9,497 bases of DNA from Candidatus Nitrosopumilus sp. (GCA_030637455.1 DAOWGL010000174.1:1-9497); one strand, 5' to 3'. Positions 1 to 5,139 are shown, counted from the first letter of the stretch. Numbers and translations: made by a program. Notes: a model not told the origin generated them from the letters alone.

Positions 1-1
1 G

Positions 2-94
2 AGTCTGTTAATTGCAACTCATAGTATACGTAATACTTTGATCTTTATAGGGATTCTAGTAGCCATGGCAGGAGTAGTATTGTTACTAAAATAA
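2..94 (+). CDS. C-terminal end of a membrane protein (5' end outside window)
   Basis: Only the last 30 codons are visible, ending at TAA 92-94. The peptide starts SLLIATHSIRNT and then has one uninterrupted hydrophobic run (LIFIGILVAMAGVVLLL) ending in a lysine just before the stop. This is typical of a C-terminal transmembrane helix, with the terminus on the positively charged, probably cytoplasmic side. The family cannot be told from this fragment. The next coding segment follows in the same reading frame, with its ATG only 9 bases after this stop, so the two genes are probably co-transcribed. I am fairly sure the segment is coding but cannot assign a function. Confidence 0.5.
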   Translation, partial: SLLIATHSIRNTLIFIGILVAMAGVVLLLK

Positions 95-103
95 TTGATA
101 ATT

Positions 104-517
104 ATGAAAAAAGTAAAAAATAACCGTGCATCCTATTCCATTGCCGTATCTACTAACAACTATCTGGTAGATACCATGAAACAAAGTTTTGAGTTTTGGC
201 ACAATAATTATCAGGATTCACTGGTAAATTACCCACTGGTATGGAAAAAAGCCTTAGAATCAGATTCTGAAATTATGAAAAAAGTAAAAACATGGGAAAA
301 AAATTCAATTCAAAATACTGGCCCTATACCGGCGGGCTACTAACGCCTGGGCACAGAGCCTGTCCGTGAATCTACGGTTGAGCAAGCAAAGAAATCAATT
401 CAAGATTGGGAAGGGTTTTGGAAAAATGCAACAGATGAGCAGTTTAGTGTATGTAGCGAAATACTTCAAATGATAGAAAAATACTGGAGAGGAATACAAA
501 ATAAAAATATCGAATGA
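104..517 (+). pseudogene. Helical Trp-rich protein interrupted by in-frame TAA (phasin-like guess)
   Basis: From ATG 104 one frame runs to TGA 515-517 and is broken once by TAA at 341-343. The first part (79 codons) is polar and helical, with aromatic repeats such as FEFWHNNYQDS, VWKKALES and KTWEKN. The second part (57 codons, beginning RLGTEPVRES) has the same character: SIQDWEGFWKNATDEQF, then EKYWRGIQ near its end. The second part has no usable start codon before its body, so both halves look like one gene of about 137 codons. A TTG at 95 could extend the start by three codons, but ATG 104 is preferred. The spaced W/F residues in amphipathic helices recall phasins or PhaE-like subunits of polyhydroxyalkanoate granules, which is only a guess. 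The stop could be a real inactivation, a sequencing error, or readthrough; the sequence does not decide. It lies directly behind a membrane-protein gene. Confidence 0.55.
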
Positions 518-588
518 CAAACACAGGAATATTACTAAAATGATTTTAAAGTAGTCTATGAATTTCTTTAGAATTTACCCAATTCAAT

Positions 589-756
589 TTACTTTCCCAT
601 AAATCCACTTAATTTTTGAATTACTATCTTCTCATCAGCAGCATCTATTTGTAGAACATGTCCATTCCTCCAACCAAGTTGGGAGACATATTCTTCTGGA
701 ATGTTGATTTGATATTCGCCATCATTTTGTTTTATGAGTTTAGTCATTTTTACCAT
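589..756 (-). CDS. AbrB/MazE-like DNA-binding protein, 55 aa
   Basis: A 55-codon minus-strand frame from ATG (754-756) to TAA (589-591). The protein begins MVKMTKLIKQNDGEYQINIP and continues EEYVSQLGWRNGHVLQI. This is the swapped-hairpin AbrB/SpoVT/MazE signature: an IP(E/K)xxxxxLGW turn followed by G-(D/H)-x-(L/V)-x-(I/V), then a lysine-rich C-terminal strand. Such proteins dimerise and bind DNA, either as transcription regulators or as antitoxins; archaea carry many stand-alone copies. No toxin gene lies next to it, so a regulator is more likely than an antitoxin. A second ATG three codons in (745-747) is an alternative start. No Shine-Dalgarno is visible, and a TATA-like box lies at 802-809. 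The fold is clear; the targets are unknown. Confidence 0.75.
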   Translation of the reverse strand: MVKMTKLIKQNDGEYQINIPEEYVSQLGWRNGHVLQIDAADEKIVIQKLSGFMGK

Positions 757-801
757 AATGAAATACTGTCATTTATGATATCTAAACATTTTTTTTAATT
801 T

Positions 802-809
802 TATTTAAA
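802..809 (-). promoter_or_regulatory. TATA-like box for the AbrB-like gene
   Basis: Read on the minus strand this is TTTAAATA, a good archaeal TATA box. It ends about 45 bases upstream of the ATG at 756, which would give a leader of about 20 nt. The surroundings are A/T-rich, so the match could be chance. Confidence 0.35.
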
Positions 810-1010
810 AATAGAATAAAAAATTAACAAATGTTCAATATTTTCTAAATTATCTTTTTATTCTATGATGTTATCTTTATGGTAGATAGCAATCAAGTAA
901 TACCAAACATTGCATTGTTGAAAAGGAGCTGTAATAATTTGTTGTCAAGGGATAGCAAAGTGGTTTTGGTTACTATCTCATTTTTTTAAAATTCAACAGT
1001 AATTAATTAG

Positions 1011-1216
1011 AAAACTATTCAGATACTCGCCTTTTTGCTAACTAAAACAGTACTTGGTTCAACGCCACGAGGATTCACCTATCAAATTGGAGATGAAAAT
1101 GTACGCAGATAGACGTGGAACAAAAAAAGCAAGTCCAAGCCAGGCCCCGTTATGTCATGAGTATCGCATTCAAGGGTAAGGGTGAACTTGTCCATGTGTA
1201 CTACGTTAGAATTTGA
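1011..1216 (+). pseudogene. Frameshifted remnant of an unidentified gene
   Basis: Two adjacent plus frames look coding but neither has a start of its own. The first (1011-1112) has no stop before TAG 1110-1112 and contains FLLTKTVLGSTPRGFTYQIG followed by DENVRR. The second (from about 1097 to TGA 1214-1216) reads QIDVEQKKQVQARPRYV, then MSIAFKGKGELVHVYYVRI. Joined by one frameshift near 1105-1111 they give a plausible basic, beta-rich C-terminal segment. I do not recognise the family. Two pieces recur elsewhere in the window. Bases 1071-1100 match 4098-4127 at 28 of 30 positions, and 1025-1050 resemble the second half of the long repeats at 5618-5689 and 6540-6611. This suggests decayed copies of a multi-copy sequence, but the coding interpretation is tentative. 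Confidence 0.35.
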
Positions 1217-1285
1217 CTTAAGAGCATGTATGTAATATTGAATTATTACTATACATTGAACAAATATTCAAAGATCTTTCGACAG

Positions 1286-1312
1286 AATCATACTCAAAAT
1301 GAGTATGGGATT
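1286..1312 (-). terminator. Hairpin downstream of CBS gene
   Basis: CATACTC (1289-1295) and GAGTATG (1301-1307) form a perfect 7-bp stem around the 5-base loop AAAAT. It is extended by AATC/GATT (1286-1289 with 1309-1312) across a 2-base bulge. It begins about 25 bases beyond the stop of the minus-strand CBS gene, so a role in 3'-end formation or mRNA stability fits. There is no strong T-run after it, and archaeal termination usually relies on T-runs rather than hairpins, so the function is uncertain. Confidence 0.4.
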
Positions 1313-1336
1313 ACAGTGAATTGTTTTAATTGAAAT

Positions 1337-2212
1337 CTAATCTATTCCTTTTCCACAATGTGGACATTTCCGTTGTGTGGTTTCTTTCCCAACTCCTATT
1401 TTTTCTGAAAGCAAAGTAACAGTTACATCCCAAGGACTGATTGCTATATCTTTATAGAAAATGTAAGGATGATCCATCTTATACATTATTGAACAAAGAC
1501 GATTAAGAGTCAGATCATCTTTGATTACTTTTACTTCCCCTAATTCTATCTGGCTTACTGGAATTTCTAACAAGTTTTCAACATCTGGTTGAAATTTTAA
1601 CACTCTAGAAATTTCCCCAAGGATTAATCTGTCGCTGATAAATTGATTCGAATATTCCAGTAAAAGTTTACGAGTATTATGTTCAAACATCAAATCAAGT
1701 ACCGTTTTCAAAGAATCGTCTGGTTGAAAAGTAATCACTTTCTTTTTTGGTAAAGAAGAAGCTGTAAGTTCAGTTTTGCATTTTATTCCAACTTCCAACA
1801 TTTTCCTTGCCGAGATAGGCGAATAGCCCTTAAATTGATTGGACGTTATGGCAAATGCCCTTCGGGATTCTTTCCATTTTTCTATCAAATCCTTGAGTTT
1901 TGTTTCTTTTTCAACTACGGGAAGTTCCTTGAACATAATCTGTTCTACTTTAGTATCATATTGAAAATCACGTGTAGGGTTTTTTCGAATACTGTCTAAT
2001 AGATCATACCCTCCAACTATTCCAAGAGGCTTAAACTCAGCATCTCGAATAACAATAGAATCTACGTCGGATTCTAGATATTGGACACACATTTCTGTGG
2101 CAACCCAAACTTCTCTATCATTATTGAGATAAACACAAGGTGTGTTAGTCAATCTATCTGCAAATACTTCTTCCAAAGTTAATTCAGAAATACTATCAAT
2201 CATAGGTTCCAT
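1337..2212 (-). CDS. Four-CBS-domain protein with C-terminal CxxC tail, 291 aa
   Basis: A soluble protein made of four CBS-like units, at about residues 15-78, 86-144, 154-206 and 217-270. The units show typical end motifs such as SIVIRDAEFKPLGIVGGYDLL and the VEQIM...PVV start of the second unit. Paired CBS units form Bateman modules that commonly bind adenosine nucleotides and act as energy or ligand sensors; no attached catalytic domain is visible. The tail RKCPHCGKGID has a single CxxC, half of a zinc knuckle, so metal binding would need another chain or a dimer. ATG 2212 is preferred because a TATA-like box lies 31 bases upstream and there is no in-frame upstream alternative nearby. It is divergent from a clear paralog at 2396-3229, colinear along the whole length and roughly 40-45% identical by eye. 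Ligand and partner are unknown. Confidence 0.85.
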   Translation of the reverse strand: MEPMIDSISELTLEEVFADRLTNTPCVYLNNDREVWVATEMCVQYLESDVDSIVIRDAEFKPLGIVGGYDLLDSIRKNPTRDFQYDTKVEQIMFKELPVVEKETKLKDLIEKWKESRRAFAITSNQFKGYSPISARKMLEVGIKCKTELTASSLPKKKVITFQPDDSLKTVLDLMFEHNTRKLLLEYSNQFISDRLILGEISRVLKFQPDVENLLEIPVSQIELGEVKVIKDDLTLNRLCSIMYKMDHPYIFYKDIAISPWDVTVTLLSEKIGVGKETTQRKCPHCGKGID

Positions 2213-2242
2213 TTTTTTCTCACTATTAGTACGTGATTTTGA

Positions 2243-2250
2243 TATTTTAA
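2243..2250 (-). promoter_or_regulatory. TATA-like box for the minus-strand CBS gene
   Basis: TTAAAATA on the minus strand, with its first base 31 bases upstream of the ATG at 2212. This spacing fits a leaderless or very short-leader archaeal transcript. The same octamer with the same spacing occurs before the Cas4-like gene at 8757, which strengthens the call. Confidence 0.5.
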
Positions 2251-2369
2251 CAGATTCTTGATTATTAGACTAGAAAATCATAAAAAATTTCATGTAATTC
2301 ATTTTATGTTAAGGATTTTTCTAAATAGTTAAGCATATCTTATCATTTTTGAGAATTGAAGAGGGTTGC

Positions 2370-2377
2370 TTTATGCA
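2370..2377 (+). promoter_or_regulatory. Possible TATA-like box for the plus-strand CBS gene
   Basis: TTTATGCA begins 26 bases before ATG 2396, in the right place for a leaderless transcript. The match to a TATA box is partial. It sits in the 183-bp region shared by the two divergent CBS genes. Confidence 0.3.
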
Positions 2378-2395
2378 ATAAAAACAATATAGAAT

Positions 2396-3229
2396 ATGTC
2401 CCAAGGCATTCCAATAGCAGAAAGGACACTAGGAGAGTTGCTTCCAGAGAGATTAACGTGGTCACTATGTATCCATATTGACAAAGGAACAGAAGTATGG
2501 GTCGTCACTGGAATGTTGGTCCAATATTTGGAATCTGCTACTGATTCAATTATTGTGAGAGACAAGGATCATAATCCAATTGGTACAATTGGAGGAAAAG
2601 AAATCATGGAAAATCTGCTAAAGAATCCAACTTCGAGTTTATTCTATGGAACCAAAGTAGAAGACATTATGGAACCAAATCCTGTTACAGTTTCAAAAGA
2701 TACAAAGTATAAGGATTTGATGAATTTTTGGAAAGAGAGAAGCAGAGCTTATGCCATAATTCCTAACGAATGGGGATTTTATTCTGTAATTTCTGCGCAA
2801 AAAATTCTAGAGATAGGTAAGAAATGTAAAACTGATCTTACAATTGAGGATTTACCAAGAAAGAAACAGGTGACCTTCAAAAAAGGAGATACGTTTGGTG
2901 GTTTGATTAATTCAATGTTTGAGAACAAAGCTAGAAAAATTTTGTTGGAAGGATCTAACAAGTATCTTAGTGACCGATTAATTATAGAAGCCATTTCAGA
3001 GAAAATGAAGCATCTGACAGAAACAGATAATTTTCTAAATGAATCAGCAGACATTGTAGAGTTGGAAGAAGCCAAAGTTATCTCGAATAATTTGAAAATT
3101 AACGAAGTGTCATCTATGATGTATGAAATGGCTCATCCATGTGTTATTTACAAGGATTTGGTTGTAACACCGTGGGATATTTGTAAGGCATTATTATCTC
3201 CAGAGATCACAGAGTATATTGTAAAATGA
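2396..3229 (+). CDS. Four-CBS-domain protein, paralog of the divergent neighbour, 277 aa
   Basis: A soluble protein with four CBS-like units colinear with those of the gene at 1337-2212. Shared landmarks include EVWV(V/A)T, VQYLES..DSI(I/V), the TKVE(D/Q)IM start of unit two, GxKCKT(D/E)LT, SDRLI...EIS-like stretches, (D/A)HP, YKD and SPWD/TPWD near the C-terminus. Known CBS modules sense adenine nucleotides or related ligands and regulate partner proteins; the ligand here is unknown. Unlike its neighbour it ends at ITEYIVK and lacks the CPHCG tail, so the two probably differ in partner or metal use. The head-to-head arrangement with a shared 183-bp control region suggests an inverted duplication and possibly co-regulation or heterodimer formation, which is inference. 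No Shine-Dalgarno is visible before ATG 2396. Confidence 0.85.
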   Translation: MSQGIPIAERTLGELLPERLTWSLCIHIDKGTEVWVVTGMLVQYLESATDSIIVRDKDHNPIGTIGGKEIMENLLKNPTSSLFYGTKVEDIMEPNPVTVSKDTKYKDLMNFWKERSRAYAIIPNEWGFYSVISAQKILEIGKKCKTDLTIEDLPRKKQVTFKKGDTFGGLINSMFENKARKILLEGSNKYLSDRLIIEAISEKMKHLTETDNFLNESADIVELEEAKVISNNLKINEVSSMMYEMAHPCVIYKDLVVTPWDICKALLSPEITEYIVK

Positions 3230-3237
3230 AAATTTAG

Positions 3238-3265
3238 TCCGTCAAAGAGAATTGTTGTTTTAGTT
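3238..3265 (+). repeat. 28-bp dispersed repeat, copy 1
   Basis: Starts TCCGTCAAAGAGAATTG and matches 4563-4590 with a single A/G difference over 28 bases. This copy begins 9 bases after the stop of the plus-strand CBS gene. The other copy is fused to a GGCTTGAACC-type repeat. Origin unknown. Confidence 0.7.
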
Positions 3266-3327
3266 CTAAAATAGAGATAAAATGAACACATGTACAGTAT
3301 CCTTTCCATCTACTTTTTGTTTAAGAT

Positions 3328-3459
3328 ATGCGTAATAACATCGTGAGCTTCCAAGAATTTCGTGAATGTCAAAGCTGTAAAAAATATGGTTATAGCATTC
3401 CATTAAAACTTGAGGAATCTGGTCGTTGGGTTTGCCCTATGTGTGATTATGATTACTGA
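3328..3459 (+). CDS. Small zinc-ribbon protein, 43 aa
   Basis: A 43-codon frame from ATG 3328 to TGA 3457-3459. It has two CxxC knuckles: ECQSCKKYGY (C14, C17) and WVCPMCDYDY (C36, C39), separated by 18 residues that include IPLKLEESGR. Two CxxC pairs at this spacing form a classic treble-clef/zinc-ribbon site for one Zn2+. Archaea have many such miniature proteins, acting in transcription, translation or as adaptor subunits; the specific role cannot be read here. It lies alone between the plus-strand CBS gene and a convergent acetyltransferase gene, about 100 bases from each. No clear promoter box at leaderless spacing was found. The regular cysteine pattern makes chance unlikely. Confidence 0.7.
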   Translation: MRNNIVSFQEFRECQSCKKYGYSIPLKLEESGRWVCPMCDYDY

Positions 3460-3530
3460 ATTTCAACCCTGAACTATTTCTCACATTATTTAATCTAAAT
3501 TACAAAGAATCTATTTTGATTTTGAATCCT

Positions 3531-3553
3531 TAGAGGCTTGAACCGTTTTTGGG
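3531..3553 (+). repeat. GGCTTGAACC dispersed repeat, copy 1
   Basis: TAGAGGCTTGAACCGTTTTT followed by GGG. It abuts the stop codon (3554-3556) of the minus-strand acetyltransferase gene. Shares the core GGCTTGAACC with copies at 4045, 4484, 5614 and 6537; the 4534 copy has GTCTTGAACC. Confidence 0.6.
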
Positions 3554-4006
3554 TTAATCTAGATTCAATGTAAATGAAAGGGCAGATTGCTCAAATCCCA
3601 TATGCTTGTAGAATTCATGAGAGTCTTTACGTTGATTTCCAGATTCCAATCTAATTCTATGACATTTTTTCTCTTGTGCAAGAGTAATACAAGAATTGAT
3701 TAGTGTTTTGCCAATTCCATGATTTTGATATTTTTGAAGAACAACTAATTCTGGAATATACATCTCCAAAGTAGATTGGTTTAATCTTGGTAAATACATT
3801 ACACTTACCATACCAATAATTTTCATATCATCAAATTCTGCAACAAGAATTGTTTTGTCTGAATCTTTCACATATTTTGTAACTAATTTACGAAATATTT
3901 CAACATCAGAGTCTTTTTGGGGTTTTGGACGTCCTAGATCATACAATAATCCAAGAAGTATAGGAATATCTTTGTCAGAAGATATTCTAACTGTTACATT
4001 GTCCAT
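3554..4006 (-). CDS. GNAT-family N-acetyltransferase, 150 aa
   Basis: A single-domain GNAT enzyme that would transfer acetyl from acetyl-CoA to an amine. The acetyl-CoA pyrophosphate loop is visible as QNHGIGK (residues 94-100, the Q/RxxGxG/A motif) after the beta-4 strand IPELVVL. Motif B follows as EFYKHMGF (131-138), which is typical of the family. At 150 residues it is a normal full-length GNAT domain. The N-terminus VTVRISSDKDIPILLGLLYDLG matches the usual beta-1/alpha-1 start, so ATG 4006 is well supported. The substrate cannot be predicted. The gene stands alone on the minus strand, facing the zinc-ribbon gene, and is bracketed by two copies of the GGCTTGAACC repeat (3531 and 4045). 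No convincing TATA box was found upstream. Confidence 0.88.
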   Translation of the reverse strand: MDNVTVRISSDKDIPILLGLLYDLGRPKPQKDSDVEIFRKLVTKYVKDSDKTILVAEFDDMKIIGMVSVMYLPRLNQSTLEMYIPELVVLQKYQNHGIGKTLINSCITLAQEKKCHRIRLESGNQRKDSHEFYKHMGFEQSALSFTLNLD

Positions 4007-4044
4007 AACCAGATAACATCATCATGACTTAAGAACTGAATCAT

Positions 4045-4067
4045 GGAGGCTTGAACCAATCTTGGGG
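4045..4067 (+). repeat. GGCTTGAACC dispersed repeat, copy 2
   Basis: GGAGGCTTGAACCAATCTTG followed by GGG. About 10 bases further on is GATTCAATTTTGAATC, a 5-bp hairpin, and then the 30-base segment at 4098-4127 shared with the remnant at 1071-1100. Confidence 0.55.
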
Positions 4068-4097
4068 AAAGAAAAAGATTCAATTTTGAATCCACTG

Positions 4098-4127
4098 GGA
4101 TTCACCTACCAAATTGGAGATGAAGAT
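4098..4127 (+). repeat. 30-bp repeat shared with the remnant at 1071-1100
   Basis: Begins GGATTCACCTACCAAATTGG and differs from 1071-1100 at only two positions. In the frame GFTYQIGDE one difference is silent (TAT/TAC) and the other changes Asn to Asp. This hints at an originally coding sequence. The open frame here continues to TGA at about 4195 but has no convincing start, so it is treated as a fragment. Confidence 0.6.
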
Positions 4128-4174
4128 AAATTTCAGATGTATTTTAGAGCCATCTTTTTTGTTTTAATTCATTC

Positions 4175-4411
4175 TCAGAGTACAAGATTCACAACTTGAG
4201 AAAAGGATATGTGTCCATTGGCATTTTGGATTAGGTTAGATTGAATTGCTCTAAGACTAATGGATATATCTCGATCCATGTTTAAAGTTACTCGAACAGA
4301 TTTTGAATTATTTTTTCTTTCTAACTCTGAAGAATAGTATGTATCACATTTTTTAGAACAAAAAATAACATTTTTCGCACGAAAATTTTTTCCACAGTAT
4401 TTGCATTTCAT
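4175..4411 (-). CDS. Zinc-finger plus ribbon-helix-helix protein, 78 aa
   Basis: The N-terminus MKCKYCGKNFRAKNVIFCSK followed by KCDTYY has a C-x2-C-x12-C-x3-C zinc site (C3, C6, C19 or nearby, C22). From residue about 37 it reads SVRVTLNMDRDISISLRAIQ and later SFSQVVN. This aligns with the stand-alone ribbon-helix-helix protein at 4804-4947 (RITIVLDNDL, LRxxQ, SFSxVIN), so a zinc module is joined to a DNA-binding module. It is probably a small transcription regulator. The C-terminus stops at VVNLVL where the relative continues into ETLRKCIR; the next bases are TGA GAA TGA, so a CGA-to-TGA change may have shortened it. ATG 4411 is preferred over ATG 4432 because the protein motif begins there and the TATA-like box at 4444-4451 gives a short leader. 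Confidence 0.65.
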   Translation of the reverse strand: MKCKYCGKNFRAKNVIFCSKKCDTYYSSELERKNNSKSVRVTLNMDRDISISLRAIQSNLIQNANGHISFSQVVNLVL

Positions 4412-4443
4412 AGAAATTAGACATCTATGCATAGTTAATCTTA

Positions 4444-4451
4444 CATATATT
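4444..4451 (-). promoter_or_regulatory. TATA-like box for the zinc-finger/RHH gene
   Basis: AATATATG on the minus strand, 40 bases upstream of ATG 4411. It is only 19 bases from the alternative ATG 4432, too close for a box that sits about 26 bases from the transcription start. It therefore favours the shorter protein. Confidence 0.35.
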
Positions 4452-4483
4452 CTATTTTTTCTTATTTTAGATTTAATTCCTAT

Positions 4484-4504
4484 GAGGCTTGAACCGTTTT
4501 TAGG
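4484..4504 (+). repeat. GGCTTGAACC dispersed repeat, copy 3
   Basis: GAGGCTTGAACCGTTTTTAG followed by G. The next copy follows 30 bases later, giving a local pair just upstream of the minus-strand zinc-finger/RHH gene. Confidence 0.6.
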
Positions 4505-4533
4505 AAAAGATTTTTCTTGATTCTACTACATAA

Positions 4534-4552
4534 AGTCTTGAACCTTTTTTGG
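4534..4552 (+). repeat. GGCTTGAACC dispersed repeat, copy 4 (variant)
   Basis: AGTCTTGAACCTTTTTTGG, a variant with GTC in place of GGC. Ten bases later comes the second copy of the 28-bp repeat (4563-4590). The two repeat types may therefore be parts of one longer ancestral unit. Confidence 0.5.
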
Positions 4553-4562
4553 AGAATGATTG

Positions 4563-4590
4563 TCCGTCAAAGGGAATTGTTGTTTTAGTT
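4563..4590 (+). repeat. 28-bp dispersed repeat, copy 2
   Basis: Starts TCCGTCAAAGGGAATTG and matches 3238-3265 at 27 of 28 positions. In the frame of the preceding LEP-type repeat it would read CPSKGIVVLV and then stop. Confidence 0.7.
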
Positions 4591-4612
4591 TAGGACCCCA
4601 AGTGTTAACAAG

Positions 4613-4631
4613 TTTATTGGCAATCAATAAA
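4613..4631. repeat. Short perfect inverted repeat
   Basis: TTTATTG (4613-4619), loop GCAAT, CAATAAA (4625-4631): a perfect 7-bp stem. It is followed by GGCAAAGCCCCCCC. The surrounding gap 4591-4768 holds no gene that I can see; apart from this hairpin it holds TAATTAATT-type repeats. Confidence 0.4.
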
Positions 4632-4716
4632 AAGGCAAAGCCCCCCCTTAGTGAGTAATTAATTGGTAATGACCAGGATTATGATATGAGTTTGTTGAAA
4701 AATAATCATTAGAAAA

Positions 4717-4738
4717 TAATTAATTCATAATTAATTCA
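4717..4738 (+). promoter_or_regulatory. Perfect tandem 11-bp repeat upstream of RHH gene (possible operator)
   Basis: TAATTAATTCA occurs twice back to back (4717-4727 and 4728-4738). A related TAATTAATTGG lies at 4656-4666. The 11-base period is about one helical turn, and ribbon-helix-helix proteins often bind tandem operators with such spacing. The repeats lie about 30 bases upstream of the TATA-like box of the RHH gene, so autoregulation is a reasonable but unproven idea. Confidence 0.4.
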
Positions 4739-4768
4739 AGTGTGAAATTGCATTCATAATCGTGTCAC

Positions 4769-4776
4769 ATAAATAT
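4769..4776 (+). promoter_or_regulatory. TATA-like box for the RHH gene
   Basis: ATAAATAT, starting 35 bases before ATG 4804. Its position supports ATG 4804 rather than the upstream in-frame GTG at 4762, because the box would otherwise lie inside the coding region. Confidence 0.45.
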
Positions 4777-4803
4777 CAATTTCAAAAGTTCATTCTGATT
4801 AAC

Positions 4804-4947
4804 ATGGGGAAAAGAATTACAATAGTATTAGATAATGATTTACAAAAAAAATTACGTGAAAAACAAGCAAAGAAAATAAAAGAAACAAACAGTTCTGTGA
4901 GTTTTTCAAATGTCATAAATGAGACACTACGTAAGTGTATCAGATAA
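4804..4947 (+). CDS. Ribbon-helix-helix DNA-binding protein, 47 aa
   Basis: A minimal MetJ/Arc/CopG-type protein. The strand GKRITIVLDND is followed by helix one LQKKLREKQAKKIKE and helix two SVSFSNVINETLRKCIR. The alternating hydrophobic residues in the strand and the SxS(x)xIN(E) turn are the family signature. Such proteins form dimers whose paired strands enter the major groove. The nearest relative in view is the C-terminal half of the zinc-finger protein at 4175-4411, which lacks the last helix residues seen here. A longer version from GTG 4762 would add 14 residues that do not resemble the family, so ATG 4804 was chosen. No toxin-like partner gene is adjacent, so a stand-alone regulator is likely. 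Confidence 0.75.
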   Translation: MGKRITIVLDNDLQKKLREKQAKKIKETNSSVSFSNVINETLRKCIR

Positions 4948-5010
4948 TTTAGAATCATTCACTGAACTAGAATGCCCCCTTTCTAGGAAGGAAAATAGAA
5001 TTAGAATCAA

Positions 5011-5139
5011 TATTACAGAAAAAACAAGGTTTCAGATTTTAACGAAGATTTCTCCTTTAACATCTGAAACAATTAGGGTTTAAGACCAATAACAAGATGG
5101 TTATTTTGGTGACAACTCTGTTTGTGTTTTTCTGTAATA
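5011..5139. repeat. Branched inverted-repeat element (terminal arms plus two inner hairpins)
   Basis: The ends TATTACAGAAAAAAC (5011-5025) and GTTTTTCTGTAATA (5126-5139) are complementary over 14 pairs with one bulged A. Inside, GTTTCAGAT (5029-5037) pairs with ATCTGAAAC (5062-5070), continuing inward with TTAA/TTAA-type pairs around the loop near 5046-5049. A second hairpin joins ACCAATAAC (5085-5093) to GTTATTTTGGT (5100-5110) with a 2-base bulge and loop AAGATG. Together they could form a three-way junction of 129 nt. No protein-coding frame fits. It could be a structured RNA or a small non-autonomous mobile element; no clear target-site duplication was seen. Confidence 0.5.

Noticed and set aside
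589..756. Toxin-antitoxin pair with the AbrB/MazE-like protein as antitoxin.
   Set aside because: No toxin-like gene is adjacent on either side.
879..989. Plus-strand 36-codon frame starting MVDSNQVIPNIALLKRS.
   Set aside because: No recognisable motif, no clear promoter at fitting distance, ends in a low-complexity TISFF; could be chance or a remnant. The rest of 757-1010 shows only AT-rich sequence.
1050..1066. A possible inverted copy of the GGCTTGAACC repeat (minus strand GGCGTTGAACC).
   Set aside because: An extra base breaks the core and the flanks do not match the other copies.
2371..3075. Minus-strand open frames (64 and 98 codons) opposite the plus-strand CBS gene.
   Set aside because: Antisense shadows of a clear CBS-domain gene; no motif of their own.
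4017..4197. Plus-strand stop-to-stop frame containing LEPILG and GFTYQIGDE.
   Set aside because: No convincing start codon, and it overlaps repeats; kept as repeat evidence only, not called a gene.
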